A stretch of DNA of 64,000 bases from Pseudomonas sp. R5(2019) (GCF_009905435.1 NZ_JAAAMT010000003.1:1-64000); one strand, 5' to 3'; positions 1-8,733 are shown, counted from the first letter of the stretch. Translations and numbers: made by a program. Notes: a model not told the origin generated them from the letters alone.

Positions 1-73
1 CCAGGTCCGCTCCTACACGAACCGCGCGGACTTGTAGGAGCGGACCTGGCCGCGATGGGGCGCGAAGCGGCCC
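1..73. repeat. REP palindrome pair at window edge
   Basis: An inverted half (CCAGGTCCGCTCCTACA, 1-17) faces a longer copy that starts TGTAGGAGCGGACCTGG at 33 and runs on through a GC-rich tail to about 73. The same unit recurs at 2511-2552 and, inverted, at 2609-2650. This is the usual form of a Pseudomonas REP element. It lies just beyond the 3' end of the channel gene that follows, and the first half may be cut by the window edge. Confidence 0.75.
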
Positions 74-80
74 TAAATTT

Positions 81-692
81 TCAATGCTCGTCGTTGTACT
101 GAAACTTCGGCATTTCCCAGTGAAAACGAATCGCCAGCAGCCTCAGCAAAAAGCCACCAAACAAGGTGATCAATATCGACTGCTCCCCCGGCAATTCCAG
201 ATGGATGCACAACAAGTAGCACCACGCCGCCGCAAACGACACGCTGGCATACAACTCGCGGCGGAAGACCAAGGGAATGTCGTTGCAGAAAATATCCCGC
301 AGGATGCCGCCGAACACGCCGGTGATCATGCCGCTGATGGAGGCCACCAACATGTCGTGGCCCAGTTCCAGCGCGGTCATGCAGCCGATCAGGGTGAAGG
401 CCACCAGGCCCAGGGCGTCGAGCACCAGGAACAATGAGCGCAGATGGCGCATCAGCGGCGCGATAAAGATGGTGACCAGCGCGGCAACGCTGGTCAGCAC
501 CAGGTATTCAGGGTGTTTGACCCAGGTCAGCGGGTAATGCCCCAGCAGCACATCCCGCATCGAACCGCCTCCCAGCGCCGTGACGCAGGCAATCAACACC
601 ACACCGAACCAGTCCATGCCCCGCCGGCCGGCCGACAGTGCGCCGGTCATGGCTTCGGCAGTGATTGCAATGAGGTAGAGCATCAACAACAT
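81..692 (-). CDS. TRIC/YicG-family membrane channel protein
   Basis: This 203-residue protein is almost entirely hydrophobic, with about seven membrane segments arranged as two similar halves. Each half carries a glycine-rich GGG(S/I)xRD motif ([10 protein letters not shown] near residue 41 and GGILRDIF near 128). That duplicated motif is typical of the UPF0126/TRIC (trimeric intracellular cation channel) family in the inner membrane. Bacterial members conduct monovalent cations in vitro, but their physiological role is unclear. Translation could begin at the first ATG (692) or three codons later; neither has a strong Shine-Dalgarno sequence. The gene stands alone between a REP element and orn, on the same strand as orn. 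Confidence 0.85.
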   Translation of the reverse strand: MLLMLYLIAITAEAMTGALSAGRRGMDWFGVVLIACVTALGGGSMRDVLLGHYPLTWVKHPEYLVLTSVAALVTIFIAPLMRHLRSLFLVLDALGLVAFTLIGCMTALELGHDMLVASISGMITGVFGGILRDIFCNDIPLVFRRELYASVSFAAAWCYLLCIHLELPGEQSILITLFGGFLLRLLAIRFHWEMPKFQYNDEH

Positions 693-759
693 GGTGGCGA
701 TCCGTGCAAAGGGACGCGCAGTCTATCCAGTTGCCCTGCGCACCCATAGAGGGCGCCGA

Positions 760-1302
760 TCAGAATTTGATGAAGTGCTCGCGGTAGTGACGCAGCTCGG
801 CAATCGACTCGCGGATATCGTCCAGCGCCAGGTGAGTACCGCTCTTCTTGAAGCTGTCGCGCACGTTCGGCGCCCAGCGCGCTACCAACTCCTTGAGGGT
901 GGAAACATCGAGGTTGCGGTAGTGAAAAAAGGTTTCCAGGTTACGCATGTGCCGGTAGAGGAAACGGCGGTCCTGGCAAATGCTGTTGCCGCAGATCGGC
1001 GATGTGCCCTTGGGCACCCACTGCTCCAGGAAGGCGATGGTCTGGGCTTCGGCTTCGGCCATGCTGATGTGGCTGTCACGAACCCGCTGGGTCAGCCCCG
1101 AGGCGCCGTGGGTGCGGGTATTCCATTCGTCCATCCGGGCCAGCACTTCGTCGCTGTGATGGATGGCGATGACCGGACCTTCGGCCAGGGTGTTCAGGTC
1201 GCTGTCGGTAACAATGGTCGCCATTTCGATGATGACGTCACTGTCGGGATCCAGACCGGTCATTTCCAGATCAATCCAAATCAGGTTCTGTGGGTTCTGC
1301 AT
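760..1302 (-). CDS. orn: Oligoribonuclease
   Basis: This 180-residue DEDDh 3'-5' exonuclease degrades the 2-5 nt RNAs left by other nucleases. In pseudomonads it also degrades pGpG, the breakdown product of c-di-GMP. The sequence shows the family's first motif [10 protein letters not shown] (Asp11 and Glu13 bind metal), the central [10 protein letters not shown] block and the late LALDDIRES motif. Length is normal for Orn. The ATG at 1302 has GAGGAG seven bases upstream. It diverges from rsgA across about 100 bases, the standard arrangement in gammaproteobacteria. Confidence 0.97.
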   Translation of the reverse strand: MQNPQNLIWIDLEMTGLDPDSDVIIEMATIVTDSDLNTLAEGPVIAIHHSDEVLARMDEWNTRTHGASGLTQRVRDSHISMAEAEAQTIAFLEQWVPKGTSPICGNSICQDRRFLYRHMRNLETFFHYRNLDVSTLKELVARWAPNVRDSFKKSGTHLALDDIRESIAELRHYREHFIKF

Positions 1303-1401
1303 GGTGTGCTCCTCGGCGTAGCTGCGCAGTTTAGCCTAGTGGGGCGTGCTAAACTCGTCGCCGTTTCTTTCATACCTTTGCTTTATCGACACGGAACATT
1401 C

Positions 1402-2433
1402 ATGGCCAAACGCCAGCTGAACCGCCGCCAAAACTGGCGCATCGAAAAAATCCAGGGCGAGCGCGCTGCCCGCGCCGCCAAACGCGAGCAACACGCGCTG
1501 GACGAACTGGAAGGCGGCGATCTGGGCCCCGAACAATTCGGCCTGGTGATCGCGCACTTCGGCGTTCAAGTGGAAGTCGAGGCGCTGCAAGGCGAGCAAG
1601 CCGGCCAAGTGTTCCGTTGCCACCTGCGCGCCAACCTGCCCGCGCTGGTTACCGGCGACCAGGTGGTCTGGCGCGCCGGCAACCAGGGCATCGGCGTCAT
1701 CGTCGCCCAGCAGCCACGCAGCACCGAGCTGTGCCGGCCTGACAGCCGCGGCCAGCTCAAGCCGGTGGCGGCCAACGTCGACCTGATCGTCATCGTCTTC
1801 GCACCGACGCCAGAACCTCACGCCAACCTGATCGACCGCTACCTGGTGGCGGCCGAGCACGCTGGCATTCACCCGTTGCTGCTGTTGAACAAGGCCGACC
1901 TGATCGACGAGCAAAACGCTCCCGCGCTCAATGCGCTGCTGGCGGTGTACCGTCAGCTGGGTTATCCGGTGCTGGAAGTTTCGGCGCACCATGGCAATGG
2001 CATGCAGCAATTGCAGGCGCAACTTGACGGGCACATCAGTGTGTTCGTGGGCCAGTCCGGCGTTGGCAAGTCATCTTTGGTCAACAGCCTGCTACCTGAA
2101 GTACAGACGCGGGTCGGGCCGCTGTCGGAATGGTCCGGTCAGGGCACTCATACCACCACCACGGCGCGGCTGTTCCATTTCCCCGGCGGTGGTGAGCTCA
2201 TCGACTCGCCGGGTATCCGTGAGTTTGGCCTGGTGCACGTCAGCCGTGCCGACGTGGAGGCGGGCTTTATCGAGTTCCACGACCTGATCGGCCACTGCCG
2301 CTTCCGCGACTGCAAGCATGACCGGGAACCGGGCTGTGCCTTGTTGATGGCGCTGGAAGATGGCCGGGTCCAGCAGCAGCGAATGAACAGCTACCGCTCG
2401 ATCATTGCCAGTTTGCCGCAGGATACTTACTGA
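1402..2433 (+). CDS. rsgA: Ribosome small subunit-dependent GTPase A
   Basis: RsgA (YjeQ) is a circularly permuted GTPase that checks late maturation of the 30S subunit. The 343-residue product has an N-terminal OB-fold (about 40-110), the permuted G motifs with LNKADLID (G4) before [10 protein letters not shown] (G1), DSPG (G3), and a C-terminal zinc knuckle with the Cys/His series [15 protein letters not shown]. The reading frame is open for 700 bases upstream, but the ATG at 1402 gives the family N-terminus ([10 protein letters not shown]) and leaves a normal divergent promoter gap to orn. No defect is visible. Confidence 0.96.
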   Translation: MAKRQLNRRQNWRIEKIQGERAARAAKREQHALDELEGGDLGPEQFGLVIAHFGVQVEVEALQGEQAGQVFRCHLRANLPALVTGDQVVWRAGNQGIGVIVAQQPRSTELCRPDSRGQLKPVAANVDLIVIVFAPTPEPHANLIDRYLVAAEHAGIHPLLLLNKADLIDEQNAPALNALLAVYRQLGYPVLEVSAHHGNGMQQLQAQLDGHISVFVGQSGVGKSSLVNSLLPEVQTRVGPLSEWSGQGTHTTTTARLFHFPGGGELIDSPGIREFGLVHVSRADVEAGFIEFHDLIGHCRFRDCKHDREPGCALLMALEDGRVQQQRMNSYRSIIASLPQDTY

Positions 2434-2450
2434 CTTCAGCAATCAATCCA

Positions 2451-2780
2451 CTGTAGGAGCAGGGCTAGCCGCAATGCCAGTCAGTTAAGGCAACTGAACG
2501 ACGCAACACCTGTAGGAGCGGACCCGGCCGCGATGGGCTGCGAAGCGGCCCCGGCGATTCTGAAATCACCTGCACTCGCTGGCTGAGTCGCAGATATTAC
2601 TGGCCTCAGGGGCCGCTGTGCGGCCCATCGCGGCCAGGTCCGCTCCTACATGGACGTCTGTGCTCCGGTCCTTATCTGACTGGCATTGGGGCTAGCCCGC
2701 GATGGGCTGCGAAGCAGACCCTGGGGCCGCTGCGCGCCCCATCGCGGCGGTCCGGCGTCCCGGCGAGCCCGGCTCCTACC
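2451..2780. repeat. Cluster of REP palindromes
   Basis: This non-coding block contains at least four related units. There is a partial copy at about 2452-2477, a full copy at 2511-2552 (TGTAGGAGCGGACCCGGCCG...), an inverted copy at 2609-2650 ending CAGGTCCGCTCCTACA, and a degenerate pair at about 2690-2780. The two full copies form a long inverted pair (BIME-like). It fills most of the 490-base gap between rsgA and the TIR gene. Confidence 0.8.
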
Positions 2781-2923
2781 GCGGTGATGGCGATCTCAAT
2801 AGATCAGACGGATCTGTAGGATATTTAACCTCAGGCCGTAGTCCTTCTCTCAATTCCCCTTCAGGCATTGCCCCATAGCTGTCTGTGTCCAATGGTGTCC
2901 CTTTACCCTTGAGGGACACATCG
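2781..2923 (+). other. Gap upstream of the TIR gene
   Basis: No gene is seen here. The stretch begins with three short boxes GATCT-CAAT-AGATC-AGACG-GATCT (2792-2815), which pair with each other as small inverted repeats, and then becomes markedly AT-richer than the REP block. It must hold the promoter of the TIR gene, but no convincing -35/-10 pair could be assigned. An in-frame GTG at 2885 would add 13 residues to the TIR protein, but it has no ribosome binding site. Confidence 0.35.
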
Positions 2924-3403
2924 ATGACGGTATCCATCAGCTATCGCTACACCGACCGATTCAGCGCGCATCTGATCAATGAGCGCCTGAAGGCCCACGA
3001 CATTCCCACCTGCATGAACGCAGTGGACCTTGAGTCCTGCACCATCAATGACATCACGACCATGATCACCCGCTGCGTCATGGAGTGCAGCCACCTGATC
3101 ACGGTGGTGTCCGACAGATCGGCGCAGTCCTGGTGGCTGCCCTTCCAGATTGGCGAGGCAACCATGATCGATCGGCGCATCACCACCTACAACACCCTGC
3201 GCATGCAGCTTCCTGAGTACCTGAAGCGCTGGCCGGCCATGACTTGCAGTGAAGATGTGGATTTCTTTATCGAGTGTTATCGCGACGAGCAGCGAAACCA
3301 ACGGATTATTGACAGCGAGTCGCTGGCCGCCATTGCCGGCAACAAGCGCAACGCCGATATCTTTCACACCGCGCTCAAAGCCAGGATCCGTCGCGGCGCC
3401 TGA
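2924..3403 (+). CDS. Stand-alone TIR-domain protein
   Basis: The 159-residue protein matches the bacterial TIR pattern: VSISYRYTDRF (strand A/box 1), LKAHDIPTCMNAVDL, a helix, CSHLITVVSDRSAQS (strand D) and WWLPFQIGEAT, with a short helical tail. TIR domains in bacteria act as NAD-consuming enzymes or produce signalling nucleotides, often in phage defence. At the position of the usual catalytic Glu (W-x-x-x-E-I) this protein has Gln (codon CAG in WWLPFQIG), with another Glu three residues later. The ATG at 2924 was chosen because GAGGGA lies seven bases upstream. No partner gene (SIR2, SLOG, STING or protease) is adjacent, so its role is unknown. It is flanked by a REP cluster and by convergent motB. 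Confidence 0.75.
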   Translation: MTVSISYRYTDRFSAHLINERLKAHDIPTCMNAVDLESCTINDITTMITRCVMECSHLITVVSDRSAQSWWLPFQIGEATMIDRRITTYNTLRMQLPEYLKRWPAMTCSEDVDFFIECYRDEQRNQRIIDSESLAAIAGNKRNADIFHTALKARIRRGA

Positions 3404-3410
3404 TGACGCA

Positions 3411-3437
3411 GCGCCATGGCTCCGCAGGCCATGGCGC
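3411..3437. terminator. Convergent hairpin between TIR gene and motB
   Basis: A perfect 10-bp inverted repeat GCGCCATGGC / GCCATGGCGC encloses a 7-base loop, in the 39-base gap between the ends of two convergent genes. It has no clear U-tract on either strand, so it may be a weak bidirectional terminator or only an mRNA 3'-end stabiliser. Confidence 0.5.
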
Positions 3438-3442
3438 GCACA

Positions 3443-4450
3443 TCACTGTTCGGGCTCCTCCATCTTCAAGGTGCCGTTCTCGAAGATGTTCAGTTTCTCG
3501 CGTAATTCCCGTGGCTGCATCGGCTCGGCCGAAGGCGCCGGAGCGGGAACAGGTGCCGGGGCGGCACCGGGTTGCTCGGCTGCGGGTGGGGTCGGCGGCG
3601 ATTGCTCGCCTTCGATTTCGCGCTGGGCCTTTTTGGTCAGCACCACGATATCGATGCGCCGGTTCACCGGGTTCAGCGGGTTTTGCCGGTCAAACAGCGA
3701 CGAAGAGGCATAGCCGACCACGCGTGCCACCTGATTGTCCGGATACCCCCCGGCGACCAGTGCACGGCGGGCGGCGTTGGCGCGGTTGGCCGACAGCTCC
3801 CAGTTGCCGTACTCGCCGCTGCCGGCGTACGGTTTGGCATCCGTGTGGCCGCTGACGCTGATCTTGTTCGGCACCGCCTTGATGGTGTCGGCCATGGCCA
3901 GCAGGATGTCTTCGAAATACGGCTGCAGGCGCGCACTGCCCAAGTCGAACATCGGCCGGTTTTCTGCATCCATGATCTGGATCCGCAGGCCGTCCTGGGT
4001 GATTTCGAACAGGATCTGGTCCTTGAATTTCTGCAGCTGCGGGTTCTCTTCGACCTTGTTCTGCAGCTCTTGCAGCAGCAGTTCAAGGCGTTCGCGCTCG
4101 ACCTGTTCGGCCATGCTCTGCACCTTTTCTTCGTCGAGTTTCTGAGTCACATCGGGCTGCGGCTGGGCGTCGACCTCAGGGCTGATGGTCTTGTCCGGCG
4201 CAAGCTTGGGCGAGCCGCCCAGATCAATCACATACGGCGTGCCGCTTTCGGAGAAACCGATCGGGTCCTTGAAATAGCCGGCGATGGCGATCTTCTGCTC
4301 AGGCGTTGCGGTGGACATCAACCACAGCACCAGGAAGAACGCCATCATGGCGGTGGCGAAGTCGGCAAACGCGATCTTCCAGGCACCGCCATGGTGCCCG
4401 GCATCGAAGCGCTTGACGCGCTTGACGATTATCGGCTGATTATTTTCCAT
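3443..4450 (-). CDS. motB: Flagellar motor stator protein MotB
   Basis: MotB pairs with MotA as a proton-driven stator and anchors it to peptidoglycan. The 335-residue protein has a basic N-terminus, one membrane helix containing the proton-carrying Asp (Asp30 in FADFATAMM), a plug/linker, and an OmpA-like peptidoglycan-binding domain (about 180-280) with SGHTDAKPY and NWELSANRAN. The C-terminal 50 residues are Pro/Ala-rich and low in complexity. It starts three bases after the motA stop, so the two are co-transcribed and probably translationally coupled. Confidence 0.96.
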   Translation of the reverse strand: MENNQPIIVKRVKRFDAGHHGGAWKIAFADFATAMMAFFLVLWLMSTATPEQKIAIAGYFKDPIGFSESGTPYVIDLGGSPKLAPDKTISPEVDAQPQPDVTQKLDEEKVQSMAEQVERERLELLLQELQNKVEENPQLQKFKDQILFEITQDGLRIQIMDAENRPMFDLGSARLQPYFEDILLAMADTIKAVPNKISVSGHTDAKPYAGSGEYGNWELSANRANAARRALVAGGYPDNQVARVVGYASSSLFDRQNPLNPVNRRIDIVVLTKKAQREIEGEQSPPTPPAAEQPGAAPAPVPAPAPSAEPMQPRELREKLNIFENGTLKMEEPEQ

Positions 4451-4453
4451 GAC

Positions 4454-5305
4454 TCAGCGACCGCGAACGGCTTGTTCCAGCTCGGCGAAGCTTGGCCGAT
4501 GCAGCGGGAACAGCACCTTGCGACCGAACTCCACGGCCAGCGACGGCGGCATGCCGGAAGCCGAAGCCACCAACGACGCCTTGATGGCCTCATAGACGTT
4601 CAATTCTTCACGGGCATCGTGGCGCAGCGACGTTGCCAGCGGGCCGAAGAAACCATAGGCCGCCAAAATACCGAAGAAGGTCCCCACCAGCGCTGCACCC
4701 ACGTGCATGCCGATGGCGGCCTGATCACCCTCGCCCAGCGACGCCATGGTCACCACGATACCCAGCACTGCCGCGACGATGCCAAAACCCGGCATGCCAT
4801 CGGCGATACCGGTGATGGCGTGGGAGGGGTGTTCGAGTTCTTCCTTCAGGCTCAACAGCTCCATGTCGAACAAGCCTTCGAGCTCGTGCGGGGCCATGTT
4901 GCCGGACGACATGATGCGCAGGTAATCACAAACGAACGCCGTCATGCGCTCATCCTTCAGCACTGCCGGGTACTTGGCGAAGATCGGGCTGGCAGCGGCA
5001 TCTTCGATATCGGCCTCGATGGCCATCATGCCTTCGCGCCTGCTCTTGTTGAGGATCTCGTAGACCAGGCCCAACACCTCTATATAGAAGGTGTGGCCAA
5101 AGCGCGAGCCGAACATGCTCAGCGATTTCTTGAAGACATGCTTGGTCATGTGGCCAGGGTTGGCCTGCAGGAATGCGCCCAGCGCCGCACCGCCGATGAT
5201 CAGCACCTCGAACGGCTGGATCAGGGCAGCAATCTTGCCGTGGGACAGGACATATCCGCCGAGGACACTCGCGAATACGACGATGATGCCGATAATTTTA
5301 GCCAT
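4454..5305 (-). CDS. motA: Flagellar motor stator protein MotA
   Basis: The 283-residue inner-membrane protein has the four membrane segments of MotA. It carries the charged cytoplasmic residues that contact FliG (Arg near 89 and Glu near 97 in KSRREGMMAIEADIE) and the conserved proline of GMPGFGIVAAVLG in helix 3. Length is normal. It heads a two-gene motAB operon, and an excellent sigma-28 promoter lies about 65 bases upstream. The ATG at 5305 gives the expected MAKIIGIIVV start. Confidence 0.97.
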   Translation of the reverse strand: MAKIIGIIVVFASVLGGYVLSHGKIAALIQPFEVLIIGGAALGAFLQANPGHMTKHVFKKSLSMFGSRFGHTFYIEVLGLVYEILNKSRREGMMAIEADIEDAAASPIFAKYPAVLKDERMTAFVCDYLRIMSSGNMAPHELEGLFDMELLSLKEELEHPSHAITGIADGMPGFGIVAAVLGIVVTMASLGEGDQAAIGMHVGAALVGTFFGILAAYGFFGPLATSLRHDAREELNVYEAIKASLVASASGMPPSLAVEFGRKVLFPLHRPSFAELEQAVRGR

Positions 5306-5370
5306 GGATTAAGCGCACTTACTAAAGTCGTGGTCAGGGTCGTGAGCGAGTTGTAAAACTCTGCTTCTAC

Positions 5371-5397
5371 TTATCGGCAGAACTGCGCCAGACTATA
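5371..5397 (-). promoter_or_regulatory. Sigma-28 (FliA) promoter of motAB
   Basis: Read on the minus strand, the sequence is TATAGTCT, 11 bases, then GCCGATAA. The enterobacterial FliA consensus is TAAAGTTT-N11-GCCGATAA, so the -10 is a perfect match and the -35 matches at six of eight bases with exact spacing. It implies a transcript start near 5363 and an untranslated leader of about 58 bases before motA. Confidence 0.8.
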
Positions 5398-5454
5398 GTC
5401 ACAAAAGGCGAAAAGCCAGTTCGGGCCCCTTGCAGAGCAATTATCAAAACCATC

Positions 5455-6975
5455 GTGCCAACTCAGACTCCGAAAAGCCTGGACGCCTGGCTCAAGCTCC
5501 TCGACAGCGTCCGCCTCCCCGTTCCACGCGCCAGCCATGAACGCGTGCGAAAGGCGCTGGCCGACAGCCGCCGCTCATTGCGCGATATCGCGGAGCTGAT
5601 GCAACAAAGCCCGGCGCTGGCGCTCAGTGTGCTGCGCGAGGCCAACCACCACACCCACGGCAGCCTGGCCGAACCTGCCGAAAACCTTGAAATCGCCATC
5701 AACCGCCTCGGCCTCAAGCGCACCGAAGAGCTGCTTGAGCGATTGCCAGTGGCCGATATAGAAGAAATCCCCCTGGCCCTGCGCCAGTTGCAGATGATCA
5801 GCCAGCACGCCACCCAGCAGGCCAACGGCCTGTTCGCCAACCGCTTGGCGCGGCTCTGGCAGGACATCCACTGGGGCAGCCTGTTGTTTCTTTCACCGCT
5901 GTGGCCGATGGCGCTGGCCGAGCCGGAACTGCTCGAAGCCTGGGAACTGCGGGTTATCCACAAGGGTGAATCAGCGGCCAAGGTCGAACTGGAGTTGTTC
6001 GGCATTCGCCTGTTGGCCCTGTGCGAAGCATTGGCCGATGTCTGGCGCCTGCCAGCCTGGGTCAGCCACGGCTACAAGGTGTTGCAGCACGAGCGCCGCT
6101 GGCTGGTCAAAGCGCTGCACATTGCCCGCGACAACGATCACCCGCTGCGCCAGCAACAGCAGCTCGATGCCGATCCGGCGCTGCGCCGCTGGTTGAGCCA
6201 GCCGCCCAATACCGTATTGCTGGCCAACGGCCTGGCACTGGCATCGCAACAGGGCTGGGACTGCCCGCACACGCTGCGCTGGGAGTTTCTGACCTGCCTG
6301 TTCCTGCAAATACCGATGGACGAGCTGCAACAACAGGTTCACCTGCAAGCCGTGCAAAGCGCCCGTTACCATGCGACGCCGGGGCTCGCTCACCCGGCGC
6401 ACGCACTGATCTGGCCATGGTCGATGCGCCGGGTCCATCGTGGCCTGCTGCCCGCCACACCGCCGTCGGCCGAGTCGCTGGCGGCCTGGCGCAAATTCTG
6501 CTCGCAGCTGCTGGTCCAGCCCAGCCGCTTCGCCAACGCCCTGCACTTGACCAGCCATGCCCGCGATGCCCTGCAGGCCTGCGGCATGCAACGGCTGATG
6601 CTGCTGATGGTCGACAAGACCCAGAGCAACCTGCGCGTCCACCAGATCGCAGGCTTGCCGGCCGCGGCCGCCAGCCAGACGGTGATCATCCACCAGAACA
6701 AACTGGTCCAGCGCCTGCTCTCGCAACCGGCTCAGATTCGCCTGACCCCAAGTAATTTCGAGCAATTCGAGCCGTTGCTGCCCAACGGCATCGCCCCCCT
6801 GTTCAAGGGCGAGCACCTGTTGTTGCGCTCCTTGAGCAGCAACGGTCGGGTGGTGATGGTGGTGATCGCCGATCAGGGCGGCAGCCCGTTTTCCGAAATC
6901 AGTGTTCAAGCGTTTGGCAAGACCGTGCAGTGCATCGAGCGGGCCTTGACCAGCTTCAGCAACCGCAGCCAATGA
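5455..6975 (+). CDS. HDOD-domain signalling protein
   Basis: The 506-residue soluble protein starts with an HDOD region (about 15-240): a helix bundle with LRDIAELMQQSPALALSVLR and AINRLGLKRTEELL, related to HD phosphohydrolases but without the metal-binding HD pair. HDOD proteins act in signalling linked to motility, stress and c-di-GMP, usually by binding partners. The C-terminal third (about 350-500) looks like a GAF-type sensor fold (RLMLLMVDKTQSNLRVHQ). The start is a GTG without a strong ribosome binding site, so the N-terminus is uncertain. It diverges from motAB, fitting a motility-related role only by position. Confidence 0.8.
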   Translation: MPTQTPKSLDAWLKLLDSVRLPVPRASHERVRKALADSRRSLRDIAELMQQSPALALSVLREANHHTHGSLAEPAENLEIAINRLGLKRTEELLERLPVADIEEIPLALRQLQMISQHATQQANGLFANRLARLWQDIHWGSLLFLSPLWPMALAEPELLEAWELRVIHKGESAAKVELELFGIRLLALCEALADVWRLPAWVSHGYKVLQHERRWLVKALHIARDNDHPLRQQQQLDADPALRRWLSQPPNTVLLANGLALASQQGWDCPHTLRWEFLTCLFLQIPMDELQQQVHLQAVQSARYHATPGLAHPAHALIWPWSMRRVHRGLLPATPPSAESLAAWRKFCSQLLVQPSRFANALHLTSHARDALQACGMQRLMLLMVDKTQSNLRVHQIAGLPAAAASQTVIIHQNKLVQRLLSQPAQIRLTPSNFEQFEPLLPNGIAPLFKGEHLLLRSLSSNGRVVMVVIADQGGSPFSEISVQAFGKTVQCIERALTSFSNRSQ

Positions 6976-7020
6976 ACCTTGCGCTACAATCGCGCCTCTC
7001 TTTCTATCTGGAGACCTGAC

Positions 7021-7836
7021 ATGTCTGTTTTTTCTGGCTTGCCCCTGGTGATCGAGCCTGCCGATCTGCAGGCGCGCCTCGATGCTCCAGAACTGATCCT
7101 GGTCGACTTGACCAGCGACCGCCGCTACAGCACCGGGCATATTCCCGGCGCCCGCTTCGTCGACCCCAAGCGCACTCAACTGGGCAAACCACCCGCACCG
7201 GGCTTGTTGCCGGCAAAGGATGACCTGGAGACCCTGTTCGGTGAACTGGGTCACAATCCCGATGCGGTCTATGTGGTGTACGACGACGAAGGCGGCGGCT
7301 GGGCCGGTCGCTTCATCTGGCTGCTGGATGTGATCGGCCACGGGGCCTATCACTACCTGGATGGCGGCCTGCATGCCTGGCACGGTGCCGGCCTGGGTCT
7401 GAGCACCGATGTCCCGCCATCGGCCGGCACGTCGGTCCACCTGACCCTGCACGATGAGCCCACCGCTACCCGCGAGTACCTGCAAAGCCGCCTCGGTGCC
7501 GCTGACCTGGCGATCTGGGACGCCCGTGGCCAGCTCGAATACAGCGGCGAAAAAGTCTTGGCCGCCAAGGCCGGGCATATCCCCGGCGCAGTCAATTTCG
7601 AGTGGACCAAGGGCATGGATACCGAACGCGCCCTGCGCATTCGCAGTGACATGCCGGCCGTGCTCGAAGGCCTCGGGATCACCAAGGACAAAGAGCTGAT
7701 CACCCATTGCCAGAGCCATCACCGCTCAGGTTTTACTTACCTCGTGGCCAAGTCACTTGGCTACCCCCGCGTCAAGGCCTATGCCGGGTCTTGGGGCGAA
7801 TGGGGCAATCACCCCGACACGCCAGTAGAAGTTTAA
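7021..7836 (+). CDS. rhdA: Thiosulfate sulfurtransferase RhdA
   Basis: This tandem-domain rhodanese moves sulfane sulfur from thiosulfate to cyanide or thiol acceptors. The 271-residue sequence closely follows Azotobacter RhdA from its first motif (LPLVIEPADLQARL). It has an inactive N-terminal domain (YDDEGGGWAGR) and an active C-terminal domain with loop CQSHHRSG, where Cys230 is the catalytic cysteine. The ATG at 7021 has GGAG eight bases upstream; an in-frame upstream TTG (6979) is unlikely. It ends nine bases before psd, so the two probably share a transcript. Confidence 0.94.
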   Translation: MSVFSGLPLVIEPADLQARLDAPELILVDLTSDRRYSTGHIPGARFVDPKRTQLGKPPAPGLLPAKDDLETLFGELGHNPDAVYVVYDDEGGGWAGRFIWLLDVIGHGAYHYLDGGLHAWHGAGLGLSTDVPPSAGTSVHLTLHDEPTATREYLQSRLGAADLAIWDARGQLEYSGEKVLAAKAGHIPGAVNFEWTKGMDTERALRIRSDMPAVLEGLGITKDKELITHCQSHHRSGFTYLVAKSLGYPRVKAYAGSWGEWGNHPDTPVEV

Positions 7837-7845
7837 GGAAAATCG

Positions 7846-8733
7846 ATGAAATCCCGTTTATTCATCTTCAGCCAGTACCTGCTGCCGCATAACCTGCTGT
7901 CGCGTCTGGCCGGGTGCGTTGCCGAATGCCGCGTGCGCTGGTTCAAGAATGCCCTCACCGCCTGGTTTGCCAAGCGCTATCAGGTGGACATGTCCCAGGC
8001 CCAGGTCGAAGACCTGACCGCCTATGAACACTTCAACGCTTTTTTCACCCGTGCGCTGAAACCCGGCGCCCGCCCGCTGGACCCGACCCCGGGTGCCATC
8101 CTCTGCCCGGCCGACGGTGCCGTCAGCCAGCTTGGCCGTATCGAGCATGGTCGCCTGTTCCAGGCCAAGGGCCACAGCTTCAGCGCGCAGGAGCTGCTGG
8201 GCGGCGACCCGGCCAATGCCGCGGCGTTCATGGGCGGCGAGTTCGCCACCATCTACCTGTCGCCCAAGGACTACCACCGCGTGCACATGCCACTGGCCGG
8301 TACCCTGCGCGAAATGATCTACGTGCCGGGCCGGCTGTTCTCGGTCAATCAGACCACCGCTGAAAACGTGCCGGAGCTGTTTGCCCGCAACGAGCGTGTG
8401 GTCTGCCTGTTCGACACCGAACGCGGGCCGATGGCGGTGGTGCTGGTCGGTGCGATGATCGTTGCTTCGGTCGAGACGGTCTGGGCAGGGCTGGTCACGC
8501 CACCCAAGCGCGAACTGAAAACCTTCCGCTACGACGAAACTGCCCGCGCGCCGATCCATCTGGAAAAAGGTGCAGAGCTTGGCCGCTTCAAACTGGGTTC
8601 AACCGCGGTCGTGCTGTTTGGCCCAGACCAGGTGAAATGGGCCCATCACCTGTCCGCAGGCTCTAGCGTGACCATGGGCCAGGGCATGGGTTTGCCTGCC
8701 CAGGTTGAAACAGGCGCGCCAGAGACGGCGTGA
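7846..8733 (+). CDS. psd: Phosphatidylserine decarboxylase proenzyme
   Basis: Psd makes phosphatidylethanolamine, the main membrane phospholipid, from phosphatidylserine at the inner membrane. The 295-residue proenzyme shows the family blocks AYEHFNAFFTRALKPGARP, CPADGAVSQLG and YLSPKDYHRVHMP. It also has the self-cleavage motif LGST, where Ser252 becomes the pyruvoyl cofactor when the chain splits into beta and alpha subunits. AAGGA lies six bases before the ATG. It follows rhdA closely and is convergent with serB. Confidence 0.97.
   Translation: MKSRLFIFSQYLLPHNLLSRLAGCVAECRVRWFKNALTAWFAKRYQVDMSQAQVEDLTAYEHFNAFFTRALKPGARPLDPTPGAILCPADGAVSQLGRIEHGRLFQAKGHSFSAQELLGGDPANAAAFMGGEFATIYLSPKDYHRVHMPLAGTLREMIYVPGRLFSVNQTTAENVPELFARNERVVCLFDTERGPMAVVLVGAMIVASVETVWAGLVTPPKRELKTFRYDETARAPIHLEKGAELGRFKLGSTAVVLFGPDQVKWAHHLSAGSSVTMGQGMGLPAQVETGAPETA

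Noticed and set aside
691..1401. An upstream extension of rsgA across orn
   Set aside because: The frame is open, but homologues start at 1402 and the extension would be antisense to orn.
2451..2780. CRISPR array
   Set aside because: The repeats occur in opposite orientations, differ in length and have no regular spacers, which fits REP elements.
2434..4450. A TIR-based phage defence operon
   Set aside because: Only the TIR gene is present; neighbours are rsgA, REP elements and motB, with no effector, ring nuclease, helicase or reverse transcriptase.
3572..5356. A 594-codon open frame on the plus strand opposite motB and motA
   Set aside because: It mirrors two certain flagellar genes, has no ribosome binding site or recognisable domain, and reflects the low stop-codon frequency of GC-rich DNA.
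5971..7722. A 583-codon open frame opposite the HDOD gene and rhdA
   Set aside because: It spans the ends of two well-supported genes on the other strand and its translation is low-complexity Gln/Ala/Gly-rich.
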